64,000 nt of DNA from Sycobia sp. Sy_11 (GCA_018907035.1 JACCIC010000168.1:797501-861500); one strand, 5' to 3'; shown: positions 26,895 through 41,600, counted from the first letter of the stretch. Made by a program: numbers and translations. The notes: generated from the letters alone by a model not told the origin.

Positions 26895-27879
26895 TATTCG
26901 TTTGTTATAACCGATTTGTATATAAATCATTGGACTCTCAGCGATTTCAATTAGAAACTACAAAGATATCAAGTTTATATATATATATATATTGAGGAAA
27001 GCATCCTAAGAACACTTTCCAGAAATCTCCTTTAATACACTGTTCATTCGAACTCGGTGGGACAAAGAGTATCCATTTACAGTTTTGAATGTCATTTTTC
27101 TGACTTTTAAAAATCTTCACTTTAGGACGTAGATTTTAATAATATTTATGCATATAACACACATGTTATTTTTATCGGATTTTCGTTCTGTGTAAATTAA
27201 TGGCCATTAAGAAACGTTAAAAATTTATCTAGCCAAAATGTACTTCAGCTGTACACGCTGCCACATAGTTACATACCAATTTTGTATATATATGTCAAGA
27301 GCAGTTCCTTTTTTTATTTCTTGTAGCTTTGGATATAAACAAATGTATATGTATTATATATTAGAGAATATATTTTGCTTTTATTTTAATAAAAAAAAAG
27401 AAATATCTTTCAACAATATTATCTTTTAAAAATATTCTAATCTCACATCATACCAGGAATATAATAGTTTTTTTTTAAAAATGTTATTTTAAAACGTTAT
27501 TTAATAGTTGCTTTAAAACGTTATTTTGGTTTCTCTGATAATACCGCGTTTGTTATTTGAAACTTTAATCCTACATCGAACGAATTTCTTTCTTTATTGA
27601 TTATCATTATTTGTCATCATCCGTATTTTGGAGCCAAAAAAAATCATACCTTCGAATATCGTGGGAGAACATGTGCTTCCCGGGCCTGCCGTTGACGATC
27701 CACTCGGCTATCTGTTCGCCGCAGCCACCGCTGTACATAATGCCGGCGCTGTTGTAGCCGCACGAATAGAAGAAGCCGGCGCAGCGCGGATCCTCGCCTG
27801 ATGATCGACGAAGGAATTAGGACCGATTTAACATAGATATCTTTTTGTGGCTAATGTATATATATATATATATATATCT

Positions 27880-27918
<39 letters not shown>

Positions 27919-30900
27919 TTTGGGCCATCGATTGGATTTAAATCGCTTTTCTGGACATAGATATATTATACGTTAGCTCACCCATAATCGGCTTGTGATC
28001 GGGGGTGAAGCTCTCGGGGCCGCAGACGGTCGACTTTATTCCCGTGGTTGCGAGCTCGGGCACCAGCTTCACCATCGCCTCCAGGTGCGTGTTGAACACA
28101 TTCCAATCCAGCTCGTACAGACCGAACGAAAAGTCCTTGGGAACCTGGACCGATGAAAATTGGAAAATATATACATAGAGCCCAAGACGGAAACGCAAAA
28201 ATGGCCGTGTTCGCGAGATATGCGAACATCGCGAAGTTGCTTCAACTATGTATTAACTTTGCTGTTATAGATATATATTGATAAACAAGGACGTGGGCGC
28301 AATAAATTATGTTTTCTTTGTGGGTTACTGGGTTAAAGCGATTCCCTTTGTTAATAATTTAACCTGGAAGCACGATGTTCGGAAGTTGTATTCACGTGAT
28401 TTGAGGTATAAAAATGAAATGCCTTTGATAATGTCACATATGTCGTTAATCGAAATATTTGTGACAAGTGTGTTCTTCGATGTTTGTTTTTCTCATTCGT
28501 AGTTCTGCTCAAAAGTCAAACTTTTTATACAGATCGATAAAAAATATGTAGTGACATTAAATTTGGTCAATAAAGAGATTGTCAATTAACTGGATCATTT
28601 CGTCCAATCCATCTGCCGTTTGAAGTTTTATTGTACGAAGCTTAACTATATGATTCGTCCACAATACTGCGTGAGACCATAGTGCTGGAGTATAAAGTTC
28701 TTGGCCAGTGGTCAAAATTCGATCAATCCAGTTCATGGAAGTTATTGGATTATCAAAACAAGAAGAACTAAACAAATGTTCGTTGACAATTCGACATTGT
28801 ACAATAACTTCCAAATGTGTTCGATACTGAACAAAAAATGACAATTATGCTCATAGAGTTCACAATAATGCTTTTGAATTTAGCCCCATCAGAAACATTA
28901 CAAAGCTGAAGGCAAAAATCTCGATCACTTCTACATCAGCATACAACAGTATGTTGAGTCGATTGGCAAAACAGAATTCTCTATATTGAAAATTAAGGAA
29001 TTGCCAAATACATATATAGATGCAATAATTAATAAACACTCACGCATCGTAGGATGATGGGATTGGGCTCGTAGCCGCCGATGCTCAGCGAGTCGCCGTT
29101 CACCTTCAAGTAGATATTGAAGTCGTGGTCGCGCACGTTGGGCGTGCCCCGCACCCCCGCCATCGGCTCGGTGACGACGTAGGCGTGCTTCATGGGCGTC
29201 AGTGGTATGTCCAGCTTGACCATGCGGGCGACGCTCCTAGACCAGACGCCGCTCGCGTTTAGCACGCAGCTCGTCCTGACGATGCCGTGCTCGGTCTCCA
29301 CCGCGGTCACTCGCCTCGAGCCGAACGTCTCCTCGGCGGTGTGGATTCGCGTGACCGGGCAGTTCTCGAAAACCTGTGTGTGCGTGTGGATAAATAAGTA
29401 CGTATGTAAGAAGGGACGTTATGTATTATTTCACCGACGAGATATACATAAATTGTTGTTTTGTATTCACCTGTGCTTTGCAATTGTTCAATTAGATTTG
29501 AATCTTTGAAAGCTATACGCGTCTCGCGCATTCAAAGGAGTTTTGTGAAAAAAAAAAAATTTATTTGTTGAAAATAAATGCGTTCGTAATTTTATGTATT
29601 ACATATTATACGAAATATAAGATCTTAAATTTTATAGGTATTTAATGGTCTAGCACAGATCGGATTCATTATATGATTTCATGCGACACTATAGGTTGGT
29701 CGATCGTAGGAGCAATATATGTAATGAACTGAAATATTTAACGATGCATCGCACACTTTGCACAAATAACTATAACGGTAAAACTATATAGTAACTGGAC
29801 TTTAATGGGAAGTTAACGACTATCTTCTACAGGTCTCAGATCTCTATTGTGAGAGCCGCTGACAATACCAAAACAATACCATATTTATCAAACATATTGT
29901 CTGGGTATCGAAAAATCTTCTTAGTCCAAGTCTTATTTTAGTTTTTCAATGCTTCTTATTAATTATGATTATCTTGGTATTGATATTGCCTTGATCTTGA
30001 CAAGAAAGTAACGAAAATATTGAGTAATGGTAACTTTTTTTACAAATTAAATTTTTTTACAATGCTTTTCGAATCAGAGTAGATGGTTATAGATTATACA
30101 TAATAAATTTAAAAATATTGTAAACTTTATCGAGGCCCTTTACTTATGTTACACGAATTACTTGAAGTATCATAAGGAGAGTCGGCATTTGTAACAATTA
30201 AAAAAAAAATAAACATTTGCAAGTTCACACAGTAATATTGACTCGAATAACTTATTCTGTAAATTAAAATTCATCATTCATAGATATTGTCTACATAATT
30301 AGATTAACTAAATCATATGAAGAAACCATATTAAAAATGTTTAAATTGATAATGAGATAATATTTAACGGAAGATAATACAATAAGACAAAGGTTGTATA
30401 TACTGAATTCAAATTTAATATTTAATATTAACAAATCGCTGATATCATTTACGATTTGCAAATTTAAAAGAATATCGATATTCTTGCAAGATTCTAACCA
30501 AATTACGTTATCACGGTGAGATTTTTGTATGCTGTGGTCTTGATCTTATCTCGAATATTGTCTTGGCACTATCATAAATTTCGAGATAACATTAGACAAG
30601 AGCAATGTTAATCTCGTTGAAGTCCTACCTTTGACTCTCATTCTCTGTAAAACTTTTTTTATGTAAGTAGGGGAACATTTTAAGTACGAATATTTGGTAA
30701 AAAATACTCAGGTTTTCCAGCAGTTCATAGAGTCTCGTATTATTTTATACGATAACTATAAGTCGGCCGATCTAGGCAATATGACTGTAACTTTTGATGA
30801 TTCCAAACTTTATCTTTCTTTTATTAATTTCATATTTGACAATGCTAACTCGATTAACCGAAAATGACAATTTCGATGAATTGGAAAACTCATCGAGGAA

Positions 30901-33608
30901 TCATTCATAGATATATAAAACATATCGCATTAATACACACCTGAGCACCGCGTTTCTTTGCGCATCTGACCAGCGCGTCGCACATGGCCGCCGGCTCGAT
31001 TACCCCGTCCTTCGGCGAGTGAATCGCGCCCAGAAACGACCTCGGATCCAGAGGAGGAAATAGTTCCCGGGCTTCCTCGGCGCCGAGGAGCCGGGCGCCG
31101 ATCCCAAAGACTTTGCCGAGGCCTACCAGCCTGCGGTACTCGTCCAGTCGGGTCTCGCTGTGGGCGATGAAGAGGCCGCCGTTGTTCGTCCAGCCGGCGC
31201 TCTCGCCGGTCTCCGCGCCGAGCTCGGCCAGGGTCGACCTGGTGCCGGCGAGCAGCTCGATCTCGGTCTCGCAGGGCCGCAGGCTCCAGACCATGCCCGC
31301 GGTGTGCCAGGTTGTGCCCGAGGTCAGCTTGGAACGCTCGAGCAGGACGGCCCGTACGCCACGCTTTGCCAGGTGATAGAGGGCGTTGCAGCCGGCTATG
31401 CCTCCACCTGCGCGTTAAATTTATTAATCCGTTGCGTGTGTGCGCGCGCGTGCGTGCGCATTTATATAGAGTTTACCGATGGGATTTTAGGGACGTTGGG
31501 ATTTTGACAGATCGAAGAGGTCGCTTTTATCAACCAATTTTTCAGATTCGGCTATTCAATAGTCAGTGCTATTCAGTAAGATTTGCAATTACTCCATTAA
31601 CCAGTTCACGCTGGCACAACGTTTCGAGGCACTGTCCAAATTTTTAATCAACTGTATAAAAGATTTTGCTATATTTAAAGATATATATAGTCTTTAGTCT
31701 GCAAAATATGGTCGTCGTTTACTCTTTCTGAGCTCTTCATAGAGTTAGAAAGTCAATTACTTTATACGGGACATCATGACCGATTCCCGAATGTTACGGT
31801 AACGCGAACTTCATTTAGGATAAAATGGCCAAATTTTATTTGATCTTTAGAGTAGTGGAATTTGGGATTTCTGGTTGCTCTTGGCTTTCTAGGTAGAAAT
31901 AGGATAAACGTGATATCTTATATCTCAAAACTATTATAAGCAAAGTGTCTATGGCAGCTATTGCCGGTATAGAGGCCTAAAGGATAAGGTTAATGTTAAT
32001 TTGTTTTCAGATTTGATGATAAATCGATTTTCCGTCTTATAATATCAGACGATCCATAATGAATCTTGTACGTGAATGTATCGAGCTGTCTGATTACGAA
32101 TATAGCATCGGTTATATAAAATTGCTCCACTGAAGATAGCGATCAAAGATGTGAGATGGAAGTAATCGGCAATGACTACCAAAATCACCGTATACCAAAT
32201 TTTAGAGTGAATTCGTTGATTATTCAGAAAATCTTATCTTGGGTTTGTAAATATTGAACAACTGATATCAGATATTAAATCAACAACTCGAATTATACCC
32301 ATACCCCATATTTGGTAAAGATTTAATGATTATATTGAAATTCTTGTTTATGGTCCATATATCGGATTTTCGTTTTCTAAAGATTAATAGATTTAAATCA
32401 GCGGCCAACAACTTTTATTATCTTATTTTAACAATTTTTTAGGTTTTTATATTTTGAATTTATACAATTTATATTTATACAGTTACTTTCAACAAATAGA
32501 TTACATTTATTTAGTAATATATACTAACTTATTCTTTGAGTAAAAAATAGAAAGAAATATAGACAACAAATTTTCCGATTCACAGGGAGAAATACTAAAA
32601 TTACCATAAACTAACTGAACGGTAAGACGTTCGACATTCACACATTTCTAATTTTTAAATTCAATTAGGCTGTTTTTGAGTATCTAGATTCCTTTAAGTT
32701 TTACACAGATATTGCAATATTTAACAGTTTGCATGATTTCTAGAATAGGAATATTTCGTATAATATATACGAAGGATAAGACTGTGGGGAAATCCTGCAT
32801 ATCGAGATTTCTCTGCATTCGTAAAAATTGTAAAACGAAGTCAGAATGCAAGATGTTTCGAGGGTTGATTTTGGCTCGATTTGGGAGCTTCAGAAGCCTT
32901 TCTTGTGTTGGAAATTTTTAGAAAACAAAGAAAAAAACAAAAAATGCCCGATCAATTTTATTTTAGCATCCAAAAGAACGTGCAAGAAATTTCCAGTTAA
33001 GTTTGGCAAGTCATCGTTTGAATTTTTATTACACTCGCAGGCACCAAAAAAGAAACAAAAAACTACATCAATAACGCAACGAAACTACTCTCCATCGTAA
33101 TCGTGCTCCTGATAATTCTCCACAATCAATCCAGTTATTTTCAACGTTCTGTTATCGGAGATTCGTCAGCTCGCGACACGTCAGGACCGCGCGCGCGCCG
33201 TTTCCCTCAAGCGGGGAGGGGGGGGCAAATAAAAAACATAATATCTACGCATGAATATTCATGCATAATTTATATATATATATATATGTACATCACTTCA
33301 AATTATCATTGCCTGGTAAGAGCTGTACTATTACCGAGAAGTGGAGACAGCCTCTTCTATCGCAACGAGACCGTCGAAAACGCGCTCCACCCCAAATCTA
33401 GATATTCGATCCAGTAGATACTTCCCGGGTTCGACCAGATAGCCGCATACGCATAATGCACATCATGATGTACAGGTCGATTTTACAATGGTACAGAATC
33501 GAGCGTAATAATAAAAAACGTCCATCATGTGCACTCGAACGTAAATATTGCAATATATGCATATACATACGTATTCTCGACTGTGAGTTTGGGCTTCCCT
33601 AAATTCGT

Positions 33609-33674
<66 letters not shown>

Positions 33675-34648
33675 GCTTAATTCCAACTTACCGATTATAA
33701 CGACCTCGGAAGTCTCGGGCAGGCTGATCGTGGAAGCCGGACTCTGGGCTGCTGTGCTGCTCGCATGCGCGTGACGATTGTCGCCCTGCCATTTCTTTAT
33801 CTGAAAAATCCGGTCGTAATATATATATATATATATCATCGATCTTCGTGATTCGATCTATTATTAAGTTTTTTTAATAAAATTCAAGAAATTTCGACGC
33901 AAAAAATTTTTCTTCCGAAGGAATGATCCTTGAATTAGGTTTTTTATAGCGCAAACCTTCATTGTAATATAATCATGCGCTGTTGTTTTATTTTTTTTAA
34001 TAATAATATATATACATTTTTAATAATAATATATATATTTTTAATAATAATATATGTACTGTACTGTACACAACACACACACACACACACATATTCTGTA
34101 CCTATTCTCGTCTAATCAGAACTTTTCACTTATCAATAGGCACGTCGATCCGTGTGAGGGATATTATAAACACTAAGATAATTTGAATAATGCTGCACGT
34201 AACATTTTCGTTTGAAATCGTCACCAGTGAACATCCGAGCTCGATTATTTTATCTGAAAAAATTAGAGACGCAGCATATCGCCGTTCTACGCGAAAATCG
34301 GCACCTGTAATGATTCTGGTTCCAATGAAAAATCGAAATCTTCCCGATACTTTTCATCGTGCAATCGAATTTTATACGCTGACCTTGCCCACGGAGATAG
34401 ATAATACATAATATAAAAGCGCCATACCTGAAGGTTAATGCGATCGACATATATTACGGCTTCGTTCTGCAATAGAAAAAGGATGACCCGCAGCTTCGCA
34501 GAGCCGAATATCTGTACAGTTGCACGATGTAAGAATTTTTGTTTTCATGGGCTTACTTCCCCCGTGGCACCTGACATTTCTTTCACGTTTATAACGCGTC
34601 GATAATTTTCGAGAACTCGAAGTTTTAGTAAGTTGCCCGAGGAAAAGT

Positions 34649-34692
<44 letters not shown>

Positions 34693-34775
34693 TTATCAAG
34701 ATGTGTTGTCGAACGCTTGGATATAAAACGGCAAGCACGTGGCATCTATCAACTGAGGGAGAGAGAGCGAGAGAG

Positions 34776-34843
<68 letters not shown>

Positions 34844-35161
34844 TGTGTGTCTGCCTATGCGTATATGTACTGATATATAAACATAGCTTGCAGCGTGGGC
34901 TTGCATTGCAAAGGCAACCGTATATATTTTTCACCGCGTATTATATATATATATATATATATAAATTTACAGCAATTATAATCTTTCTTCATCGTCGATG
35001 TTTTTAAAATCTATGTATACGTATCGGTATGTATGGACAAAGTTTAAGGTGACATTAGTTTATTCGCCCTAATATGTGTGTGTACATAGTTGTTATGCCA
35101 CTACATCGCATCTTCGATGCAAGATACTCTCAATCAACACACATATACATATTATTTATTT

Positions 35162-35210
<49 letters not shown>

Positions 35211-35409
35211 ACATCATACAAAAATATCTTTACGCGCGCATATTTATTTATATTAACTTTTATATATTCGATAAAAATACAGGCGCACTTTTTTTCCACG
35301 ATAAGACTGTTGTGCGAATTATTTCGCAAGACCGCGCGTTCGAATCGATATTTTTTTTCGAAACATTTATAAATATAATATTATAAAGCGGTGACGACCG
35401 CGTGTGACT

Positions 35410-35461
<52 letters not shown>

Positions 35462-35782
35462 TGTGTGTGTGCGCATAAACATGTAGAACGCATTAAAAAT
35501 CCGTCGAATATACGAATATAAAACAATAGTAGTTATAATATACAAAGAAAAAGCACACAATGATATACGCGCGTGCGCACACACACATATAATATCGCGC
35601 GCAGCATAGGTGCCGCGTGTGATTCATGAAAAGAATCTGCGCTTCCGCGGAAAATTGCATTGCAAAACTCAGGCGGCCGGCTCATTCGGCGTCCTTTTAT
35701 ATATACGGCTAATTATTTATTGTATCCACGAACAATGAGATAATGTATGTACGCCTATACATATACGCCTATATAGACACCT

Positions 35783-35836
<54 letters not shown>

Positions 35837-35942
35837 TGGTGAGGGAAGCGATTCGTATCACGTATTAATCATATTGCAAGTATAAAGGCAAGATCAGTAT
35901 AAAGACTGCTTGTTACATTCGGTCTCCGGCAGTCGCGCTTCT

Positions 35943-36014
<72 letters not shown>

Positions 36015-36080
36015 ACATCGACACAGAATATCGACGCGCAGGCATGCTTCGTATTAGCAAGTAGTCAAAGCATCCACTAG

Positions 36081-36130
<50 letters not shown>

Positions 36131-36419
36131 TCAAAACAATCGAAGAGAAAGGAACTTAAAAAAGTCCAATAAAAGAAAACGTAATAATCGTTAAACTGCA
36201 GGTCAAAGACGCACGCGCATCTAACCTGGCGCACTGGGCATCCCACCCCTACGTATAAATAATAACGACAACGACAATCCCTCCTCTTCTTACCTTGGTA
36301 CCGGCCGCCCGCAGCAATTCATCGGCCCTTCTCAGGACCCTGGCGAGCGACTGCTGTGCCGTCGCCGCCGTCGTCGTCACGGGCCCGGCAGCGGCAGCGA
36401 CTCTACTGGCCCTGGCCAT
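21478..36419 (-). CDS. Sardh: Sarcosine dehydrogenase, mitochondrial
   Basis: Flavoenzyme of the mitochondrial matrix that demethylates sarcosine to glycine and passes a one-carbon unit to tetrahydrofolate. Exons: 36294-36419, 33692-33800, 30941-31407, 29044-29373, 27982-28144, 27650-27797, 26642-26780, 26267-26464, 24481-24748, 22626-22755, 22232-22488, 21980-22142, 21729-21836, 21478-21640. All phases agree and give about 922 residues, close to human SARDH (918). Exon 1 encodes a 42-residue Arg/Ala-rich, acid-poor leader, a plausible mitochondrial targeting peptide. The GGGIAG dinucleotide-binding motif is split by intron 2. SGTTWHTAG carries the His that holds FAD covalently in this family. 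Then come [46 protein letters not shown] and, in the folate-binding half, [13 protein letters not shown]. The C-terminus [14 protein letters not shown] matches the family end. An Asp-to-Tyr change and one weak donor are noted in findings. Confidence 0.95.
21914..21965. repeat. (TA)n microsatellite in Sardh intron
   Basis: About 25 TA units within the 143-base intron 21837-21979, ending about 15 bases from the donor of exon 21980-22142. A poly-A run of about 24 bases at 22197-22220 (poly-U in the transcript) fills part of the next, 89-base intron. Confidence 0.95.
24781..24818. repeat. (CA)n microsatellite in Sardh intron
   Basis: About 18 CA units, 33 bases upstream (in transcript order) of the acceptor of exon 24481-24748. 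Other arrays in Sardh introns are (TG)/(CG) at 26172-26200, (TA)n at 26848-26888, (TA)n plus a (TTTA)n tract at 27857-27920, (TA)n at 33611-33670 and (AC)n at 34073-34091. Confidence 0.95.
28557..28844 (-). other. Unexplained 95-codon ORF inside a Sardh intron
   Basis: Open from a Met to a stop within intron 28145-29043, without microsatellite or low-complexity content. The composition looks protein-like (balanced residues, several Trp and Cys, [20 protein letters not shown]). A second open stretch without a Met lies just upstream on the same strand (about 28865-28985, with [19 protein letters not shown]). They could be remnants of a mobile element or of a nested gene, or chance. I do not recognise a family. 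Confidence 0.25.
33801..36293. repeat. Microsatellite-packed first intron of Sardh
   Basis: This 2.5-kb intron contains (TA)n at 34653-34689, 34945-34963, 35164-35207, 35787-35834, 35949-36011 and 36083-36129, a (GA)n block with short interruptions at 34757-34841 followed by (GT)n, and a CG/(TG)n block at 35411-35459. No exon is needed here because exons 1 and 2 join in phase 0. Confidence 0.9.
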
Positions 36420-36434
36420 CGCGACGCCCCTCTT

Positions 36435-36481
<47 letters not shown>

Positions 36482-36700
36482 TTATACGTGTGTATATGCG
36501 TATATTATAAAAACACTGTTAGTGCTCGCGCCGCCGCCGCCGCCACGGCCGCCGCCGTCGATGCCGGGCTATAATGAAGTCGCGCCGCAGACGAGCGCGG
36601 GCGGGGCGAGAATTCTGCTCGCCGAATTTTTCGATAAACAACGGCGATTGCGTCACGATGCCGCTGCATCCCTCGTAGCTCCTAGACGATAATAAAAAAA
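36420..36700 (-). promoter_or_regulatory. Sardh 5' UTR and probable promoter
   Basis: Upstream of the Sardh ATG is a (TA)n array at 36438-36477, starting 18 bases before the start codon. Next comes a GCC-repeat at 36529-36560 and a CpG-rich block at 36570-36670 that includes TGCGTCACG, whose reverse complement CGTGACGCA resembles a CRE half-site. A (TAA)n array begins at 36703. A 5' UTR intron removing the TA array is possible. TSS not determinable. Confidence 0.45.
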
Positions 36701-36702
36701 AT

Positions 36703-36760
<58 letters not shown>
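36703..36760. repeat. (TAA)n microsatellite
   Basis: About 18 AAT/TAA units just upstream of the CpG-rich Sardh promoter candidate. Confidence 0.95.
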
Positions 36761-37547
36761 TTAATAATAGTAAATGATGTAATAAAAATGACATTAAACG
36801 GGTGGGTGGGATCGGTAAGGGGATACGCTGGTGTACGAGGGTTAAATTTACAAACCTCCCCGGTCTGTCCGTCTCTTCGGAAGGAAGTTCTGAAATCGAT
36901 GATGTGCGTCGGTTATATATATATATAAAATATCTGTTTCCCAGATCGGCTATGTTTCATTGAATATGATACATCTATATCGTTTTCCTCATATGCGTCG
37001 AACGAAAACAGCAAAAAAAAAAACAAAACAAAAAAATTAAACGCGCAGTACGTCGTCTGTATAAAATTTTTATATAATTTATTCCACCTCGAAGAATTTC
37101 TATGGATCGCTCCGACAATAACAAGTCTTAATGTACCGTGCGTATATACGCGTATTTTTATCATCGTTTATTAGAGATATTATATTTTCGAGACCACGCG
37201 CACGAAAATATCGTGCGTATAAACGTTTTTACACAACAATATTTGGATAGTTCCGCTGTATAGGTATGGAAAATGTGTTTTTCACGGGGGCACGACGTGA
37301 TTATTATAAAAATATTACATACGATTTGGTAAATGCGAAATCGTGATATATATTTATGTATTAGTTCATGGAAAATCGGTACATTGAAACAATATTGTGC
37401 ACCTTCATTATATATATAGTTATTTTGATTATATAAATATTTCTTTGATATATGAGCAAATGTATATAACTATACGTTCAAGAATGTGTAAGCGATTTTA
37501 CCGATTGAAGGATCGATATAACATGTGCATGCGTGTGCGCATGTATA

Positions 37548-37598
<51 letters not shown>

Positions 37599-38140
37599 AT
37601 ACAGTGCATATAATGTACGGAAAACTAGATTTGATAAATCTACTCTCAATCGGTCTAATGCGAAAATAGAAGCTCAAGCTTCGTTTACAAAAATCGACGG
37701 CAATGCGCCAACGGTCAATTCTCCGATGTGCATAGTTACATATTATGACTCGTGCTATGATTATATGAAGTTCGTCCAGCGGTCGTCGACCCTATATATA
37801 TATAAAGACGGGCAACGCGGTCGGATGCATCAACGCGCGCTTGTTTGCGCTCAATATGCGTGTATGATACTTGTATATTTAAAAAATACACACACACACA
37901 GACACACACATACATTTGGATGCCTGTAAATGAAAATAATGTCTGTAATACAGTCTCGCTTTCTGCGAACGGGCATCGCGTCGGAAAAGCGCGTCGACGT
38001 ATCATCGACGGACGTGAGAGAACGCGTTTACTTTTTTTCTTTGCTAAACGATGTACAGGCGCTTGATTTCTTTATTGACGTTACGCCCGACTGACAATTT
38101 ATAAACAGAGTCGATCTTTTTTTTTTTTTGCTCGTTGCGC

Positions 38141-38190
<50 letters not shown>

Positions 38191-38888
38191 CACACACACA
38201 TGTAAATAAATTTCTGTGGATTAACATAAAAGCGTGCGCGGGAGAAAATTTTCTATATACACAGACATAATATGATGCGTTCGGCTAATATATTCGCCAA
38301 ATTTTCATTCGAGCCGATTTCTTTCTCCGGGATCTCGACAGCGAGCCCGATCCATCGCCAAAATGCGTAAGATTCGCATTAACGTCGCCGCACCCCCTCT
38401 CCCCCCCCCGGGGAAAAATATGCCGTAAAACGACGATTGGCTAGCCGACTTGATCTCGCATAACTCAATCTGCCGGAGCCGGGGCGGTCTGCTCCGCTAC
38501 GCCGAGATTTTCAAGAACTGTCCACCCGCACGCCCCGCGCCGTCCGATGCTGCTTATCTGCCCCTCATCGAGCTCCGGATAGATTGTACATTGACCGATT
38601 TTCATTTCAGGATCTGCGAGGCTGCGCGCAATTGTTCCAAAAGTTATATATATATACATAATAGTTTCTGGAATTCAAACAGGTGCGCGCGCTCTTTACG
38701 GCTCATATATAGGCATAAACAAAAATAGGAGGAATCAGAAGTCAAAGTCTATATATACATGAATGTAATTAGTTGATACCGATTTTCGCTAATTATTACA
38801 ATTTGAAAGATCCCTTCGGGTCTGGTCAGCTTCCGCATCATTCTCTCCTTTCTCTATCGACCGATTCGCGCGCACGATTCTTAACCGA

Positions 38889-38945
<57 letters not shown>

Positions 38946-39929
38946 TATATGTATATGGTGCATATAAAACGGGGCGTGCCTAGCTGAAAAAAAAGAGGGA
39001 AAAAAATCGATCGTCACGGGGATCGGGAGACGCGGTTGCTGCATTATGGGTTTCGCACTGTGCAAACATCGTGACATACCTAGATATTCATTCATATATA
39101 CGTACATCGTAATGCGGCCGAAATCTGCAATGCAGAACGCTGTTTATTATTATTACTATTATCTTTTTATAAGCTGACAAGTTTCATTTACTATATGTAA
39201 AGTACAAGAATCTCGACAGACTTCGATTGAGTTGAATGAAATGGAAAAAAAAATCTTACGACGTAATGAAAAGCTATATCTACTGCATTATTATGCATCT
39301 GTCAACACTAACTATATCTATATATATATATACAAACACCTCTGTTATTTTTCTCTTATTACACAGATTCATATTTTTTTAAGACTCTTACACTGGAATG
39401 CAGATATATATATATATATACTTAGAAATATAAAAAAGGTCATTAAAAAACTATGCGAGTGTATGGGTACCGTTTTTTCGCGTATTATTTTTTTTTGTTT
39501 TTTTCAGGCAACAAATATATATTCCATTATGAAGTATTATGTATCTTATGTTTTAACATTAAACAAAAAAAAGAAAGAAAAAACCATTTTTTTCCTACAG
39601 ATATATAATATAAAAGGTAGGAAAGAGCATTAAAATCTCTCCAATTTATGCGCTATGTATATGCGTAGATATATATAGAATTAAAACTTACCTGGCGTTT
39701 TCACGATACGTTCGCCTGCGATTTCAACATTCAAGGCCGAACCCAACATATACATATATATATTTAAAAAGTGCCCGGTAGCAGGATTCAAGGAGTTATT
39801 GCCCTATGTATGTATATATATAGAATAGAAACCATCCTGCGGACGGATAATACAGGCATCGCGTGCAAAGACGATCTGTCGCTCGCGCACCGTCGTACAC
39901 ATCGCGGGGCATATCTCGCAGCATCCAAG

Positions 39930-39982
<53 letters not shown>

Positions 39983-40325
39983 GATACGCCGTAGAATCCC
40001 CCCCGCGGCGCCGGGTACCGCGGACGAAATCCTCGCCGAGAATCGAGATGTATAATATAATGCTTCGTGTATAATCCTTATGAGGAACGGTGCGTGCACT
40101 GTGCACGCGCGCGTGTTGCACGGACCGCGGTGAGCGCCGGACTGCCGCCAAGTGCCCAGCGCTTGGTGCACAATATAAGCGGTCGAGCGCGCGCGCGAAC
40201 CTACCGATGCGAATGGGCCGCGGCGACAGTATATGCATATACATGTATGATATGCGCATAAAACAAATGTGTACGTTGAAGCGTTCGCGCGTGTGCTTAT
40301 ACGTGTATATATACACACACACACG

Positions 40326-40386
<61 letters not shown>

Positions 40387-40507
40387 GTATGTATGTATGT
40401 ACGGCACTGATAGTCGAAACGAACCAGAAAGGGATATATAAACTCGATATGGCGAGACAGTTCGCGCCTCCTCATACTTGCCTGTATATCGGGGCGCTCG
40501 CGCGATA

Positions 40508-40545
<38 letters not shown>

Positions 40546-41551
40546 ACCGTCGCAGTGCCGCCTTCAACGAACCGGACCAATAGGCCCCACGTTGTATGCA
40601 GGGCCCAAGCAATTCTATGTTACATTGAACCGATTTCCGATTTTACATGGTGATTGAAAAAATGACGCTTAAATAAAATTATACAAAAGCTTTCACACGT
40701 CTTGTAAAAGGTATGTTTAATTTTTCGTAGCAAATTGAAGAAAAAGGAGAATAATTTTTAATTAAATCTACAGTCAGTTCACGCATTGCCAAGTTGCGTA
40801 CTATATACTTATTAGATGGGTTTTATCCCTCTTCTTGTTTCTCACAGCAAAGTACTGCATTTTTTCTTATCGAATTCCAAAAAAAAAAAAAACGTTACGA
40901 ACATTTGATTTGATAAAGTTTGTATAATACATTTTTATAAAGAAATACAGTGTTTTTGTTTTTGAATATAGTTATTACTAATAAGAAGCCACGCGGAAAT
41001 TTTAATGCGTTGTGAATTGCCGAAGACAAAAGGAAACGCATTGTCCGATTAACTTTACAAATATATCGATGTATACAATATCGTTGGATTACATACGGAA
41101 GATTATCATTTTGTGCAAAAGTCAGTGTCAAAAATAGAAGTTCGTATTTCGAAAAAAAGGACAAAAACGAGATGCAGTGTTCAAAAAAATTACCGCCGCG
41201 TTTTGATAACTGATTCAAAAATTTGTTTCGATTGTTTTTTTTCAAAGAAATTGGCTAATTCCCTAAAATATTAGTTTTTTGATATTGCAGCTTTGTGTTG
41301 ATAAACCGTGTATATATATGTGTGTGTGTGAACAATATAACAAAATATATACTTGCTTTCTGGTCTTGTGTAATTCTTTTTTTTTTTTACAACCATCGCA
41401 ATTAGATTTTTTTGACAATAAAAACATGAATTATATCAATTTTAGACGTACCCATCAGATCTTTTAACAATAATAAAGCTTCACCCCGTGCAATACCTCA
41501 GTATTAATTATGAACAAAGAAGAAGAAACAACCTATATTATTATATTGATA

Positions 41552-41600
<49 letters not shown>

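Noticed and set aside
32712..33100. Overlapping plus-strand ORFs in a Sardh intron
   Set aside because: Lys/Asn-rich composition typical of AT-rich DNA, with no motif and no partner exon.
39788..40580. ORFs of up to 216 codons on the minus strand
   Set aside because: They depend on Tyr-Ile runs from (TA)n and Thr-His runs from (CA)n, with no family motif or consistent splicing.
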